Shown: positions 5,686 to 7,234 of the stretch, one piece after another
How the letters are laid out: every line of letters starts with the position of its first letter
Numbering within the stretch: the stretch's first letter is position 1
Assembly: GCA_029098205.1 (NCBI GenBank)
Contig: JAQXNW010000129.1
Span: 1-7,234, forward strand
Source: Eubacteriales bacterium
GTDB taxonomy: Bacteria > Bacillota > Clostridia > Peptostreptococcales > Anaerovoracaceae
Direction of reading: 5' to 3'
DNA length: 7,234 nucleotides
Program-made: the position numbers and the translations under genes
The notes under the pieces: generated by a model
What the model saw: only the letters and a program-made list of their open reading frames with translations
What the model was told of the DNA's origin: nothing
Database searches by the model: none

Positions 5686-6634
5686 CGGAAAGAGAAATGC
5701 ACGGCATTCCGGACACACCTACGGAAAAACAGGTGGAAAGACGGCTGGGAGGCGGCGCCGTGCGGATTTCGGCCGGAGAGAAAATAATGACCGGCGAGCG
5801 GATTCCGGGCGGAGAGAAAGCTATGGCCGAAGAAAAGAAATTTCCGGAGCTTTCGATATATCGGAGAAGGAGCCCTCTGAGGATCTTCTTTACGGAAGAA
5901 ATTCTGTGATGGAAGCGCTTAAATCCGGCCGCACGATGGAAAAGCTCATGGTGCAGGATGGAAGCGGCGGCGCAGCAGGAAGGATTCTGGAGCTCGCGAA
6001 GGAACAGGGCGTTGTCATTGAACGTGTTTCGAAAGTTGCGCTGGACAGGATGACCGATGGGGGAAATCATCAGGGAGTAGCCGCGATCGTTTCGGCGCAT
6101 AAGTACGCGGAGCTTCCGGATACATTTGCTTTGGCAGAGGAACACAGCGAGGATCCGTTTCTCGTTATTCTGGATGGAATTGAAGACCCGGGAAATCTGG
6201 GGGCGGTGATCCGGACGGCGGAATGCGCCGGCGCGAGCGGCGTGATCATTCCGAAGCGGAGAGCGGCAGGACTTACAGAATCTGCGGCGAAAGCGGCCTG
6301 CGGCGCGGTGGAATATCTTCCCTGCGTCCGTGAAACCAATATCGCGCGGACCATCGATCAGCTGAAGGAGCAGGGCGTCTGGGTCTACGCATGTGACATG
6401 GACGGAGAGCTTTATACCTCTAAGGATCTGACGGGGCCGATCGCAATTGTAATCGGCGCGGAAGGAAAAGGAATCAGTCCGCTGGTGCGGAAGAAATGCG
6501 ACGGAGTCCTGTCCATTCCGCTGAAAGGGCATATCAATTCGCTGAATGCGTCAAACGCGGCGGCTGTGCTGATGTATGAAATTCGGAGGCAGAGAGATGC
6601 CGAAGCTGAAAAAACAGGAAATGCTTTCGGATGA
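5669..6634 (+). CDS. rlmB: 23S rRNA (guanosine-2'-O-)-methyltransferase, TrmH/SpoU family
   Basis: This is a SAM-dependent SPOUT enzyme; RlmB methylates the 2'-O of G2251 in the 23S rRNA P-loop. With the ATG at 5669 it is 321 residues. The substrate-binding domain starts with DLLYGRNSVMEAL (72-84). The knotted catalytic domain has motif 1 NLGAVIRTAECAGA (176-189), motif 2 IGAEGKGI (262-269) and motif 3 IPLKGHINSLNASNAA (283-298). Residues 1-70 are an extra basic, Arg/Gly-rich, probably disordered tail containing a 12-residue repeat, absent from E. coli RlmB. Start choice is uncertain. The ATG at 5669 overlaps folA by 17 bases without a clear ribosome site, so coupling to folA is likely; an in-frame TTG at 5606 is deeper inside folA, and the next in-frame ATG at 5909 would cut into the domain. 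RlmB identity also rests on the mrnC-rlmB-sigH context; another TrmH-family rRNA or tRNA methylase is possible. Confidence 0.92.
   Translation: MRDGNNGKRNARHSGHTYGKTGGKTAGRRRRADFGRRENNDRRADSGRRESYGRRKEISGAFDISEKEPSEDLLYGRNSVMEALKSGRTMEKLMVQDGSGGAAGRILELAKEQGVVIERVSKVALDRMTDGGNHQGVAAIVSAHKYAELPDTFALAEEHSEDPFLVILDGIEDPGNLGAVIRTAECAGASGVIIPKRRAAGLTESAAKAACGAVEYLPCVRETNIARTIDQLKEQGVWVYACDMDGELYTSKDLTGPIAIVIGAEGKGISPLVRKKCDGVLSIPLKGHINSLNASNAAAVLMYEIRRQRDAEAEKTGNAFG
5765..5836 (+). repeat. Two 36-base tandem units in the rlmB N-terminal region
   Basis: Units at 5765-5800 and 5801-5836 match at 25 of 36 bases by hand alignment. They encode DFGRRENNDRRA and DSGRRESYGRRK, each with two Arg-Arg pairs six residues apart. 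The most conserved stretch is CGGAGAGAA in the middle of each unit (second to fourth Arg/Glu codons). Because the repeat length is a multiple of three, the frame is kept. It looks like an in-frame duplication that built up the basic tail. Confidence 0.6.
6585..6589 (+). promoter_or_regulatory. Ribosome binding site of sigH inside rlmB
   Basis: GGAGG lies within rlmB codons, seven bases before the ATG at 6597. It is the best-placed full GGAGG in the window and decides the sigH start, making sigH overlap the last 38 bases of rlmB. It allows sigH translation even without perfect coupling to rlmB. Confidence 0.8.
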
Positions 6635-7234
6635 GGAGCTTTGCAGGCTTTCATCCGAAGGAAATCAGGAGGCCGCCGAAATTCTGATTCGGAGATATAA
6701 GGAAACAGCGCTTCGAAAATCGAGAACCTGTTTCCTTGCGGGCGCGGATCGGGAGGATGCCCTGCAGGAATGCATGATCGGAATTTTTGACGCGATCCGC
6801 GGGTACGACCCGAAGGCGGGTGCCAGCTTCAGGACCTTTGCCGGATTATGCATGGATCGGGCGATGGTTTCCGCGGTGCGCAGAGCGACAAGGCTGAAAA
6901 ACCGTGCATTGAATGAATCGATTTCGCTGGATACTCCTATTTCCGATTCGGAGGAGGATGGCGAAAGCCGGACGCTGATCGATATTCTGGATGGAGGAAG
7001 CAATGCGGAGGAAGCGGATGAGGATCTTGCGGAGAAGCTGAATCGCCTTCTTACGAATGGGGAGCATCCGCTTCTAAGTCCTCTTGAACAGCAGGTCTGG
7101 GAACGGTTTCGAAATGGCGAAAGCTACCGGGAAATCGCTGAGGAACTCGGAAAAAAACCGAAATCAATTGATAACGCGATTCAGAGAATCCGTCGGAAAA
7201 TCCTGGATTTAATTAAAAAAAGCGGCGGAATTTC
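6597..7234 (+). CDS. sigH: RNA polymerase sigma factor SigH (sigma-30), 3' end cut by window
   Basis: The frame stays open for 212 complete codons to the window edge with no stop, so the last few residues are missing; B. subtilis SigH has 218. It belongs to the sigma-70 family and, with core RNA polymerase, directs early sporulation, stationary-phase and competence genes in Firmicutes. Region 2 covers about 14-100: CFLAGADREDALQECMIGIF (45-64) closely matches the B. subtilis FLIGADREDIVQEGMIG block, and SFRTFAGLCMDRAM (77-90) precedes the basic -10 recognition helix. The linker has SLDTPISD (110-117). Region 4 covers about 160-207: SYREIAEELGKKPKSIDNAIQ (from 176) is the -35-binding helix-turn-helix, with KSIDNAIQRIRRK (189-201) the SigH hallmark. 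The start at 6597 is set by GGAGG at 6585-6589; a later ATG at 6621 has poorer spacing. Position after rlmB agrees with the Firmicute cluster, but the usual intervening rae1 (yacP) gene is absent. Whether this organism sporulates cannot be read here. Confidence 0.93.
   Translation, partial: MPKLKKQEMLSDEELCRLSSEGNQEAAEILIRRYKETALRKSRTCFLAGADREDALQECMIGIFDAIRGYDPKAGASFRTFAGLCMDRAMVSAVRRATRLKNRALNESISLDTPISDSEEDGESRTLIDILDGGSNAEEADEDLAEKLNRLLTNGEHPLLSPLEQQVWERFRNGESYREIAEELGKKPKSIDNAIQRIRRKILDLIKKSGGI

Noticed and set aside
5540..6532. 330-codon minus-strand frame opposite folA and rlmB
   Set aside because: The opposite strand has clear DHFR and TrmH motifs; this frame has none.
1..7234. Mobile element, defence system, CRISPR array or novel multi-gene system
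   Set aside because: Every gene is a recognisable housekeeping family on one strand in a largely conserved order. There is no transposase, integrase, long terminal repeat, spaced direct repeat or unknown ORF of credible size.

Overview
The window is a gap-poor, all-plus-strand run of eight genes. It reads as an ordinary chromosomal housekeeping region of a Firmicute, most likely a Clostridia-type organism with moderately high GC. Three things suggest this: the gene order cysS-mrnC-...-rlmB-sigH, which is the conserved cluster known from Bacillus subtilis and clostridia; the presence of Mini-RNase III and the spore/competence-type sigma factor SigH; and strong GGAGG-type ribosome binding sites. 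The ThyA and DHFR subtypes also resemble those I recall from Lachnospiraceae-like genomes. That lineage call is inference, not a database match.

Layout: proS (prolyl-tRNA synthetase) at 23-1777; a 142-base gap with several RNA hairpin candidates; a small cytosolic cyclophilin (1920-2399); a 91-base gap with a nested inverted repeat; cysS (cysteinyl-tRNA synthetase, 2491-3888); mrnC (Mini-RNase III, 3889-4305), whose ATG directly follows the cysS stop; a 46-base gap with a short 10-base-period repeat; thyA (thymidylate synthase, 4352-5182); folA (dihydrofolate reductase, 5194-5685); rlmB (23S rRNA 2'-O-methyltransferase, probable start 5669, end 6634), which overlaps folA; and sigH (from 6597, running off the right edge), which starts inside rlmB. 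No stretch longer than 300 bases lacks a gene.

The products fall into three jobs. The first is charging tRNA and folding proline-containing proteins (ProRS, cyclophilin, CysRS). The second is 23S rRNA maturation (Mini-III trims 23S precursor ends, RlmB methylates the peptidyl-transferase region). The third is dTMP synthesis, where ThyA makes dTMP and dihydrofolate and DHFR recycles the dihydrofolate. SigH at the end links the cluster to stationary-phase or developmental transcription. From cysS to sigH the genes abut or overlap, apart from the 46-base and 11-base gaps, so one transcript with translational coupling is likely.

I found no mobile element, CRISPR array, tRNA, rRNA or unknown multi-gene system. 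The points most worth a second look are modest: the thyA-folA pair sitting inside the conserved mrnC-rlmB interval, the Arg-rich repeat-bearing N-terminus of RlmB and its uncertain start, the deep rlmB/sigH overlap with no rae1 (yacP) between them, and the hairpins in the two leader gaps.
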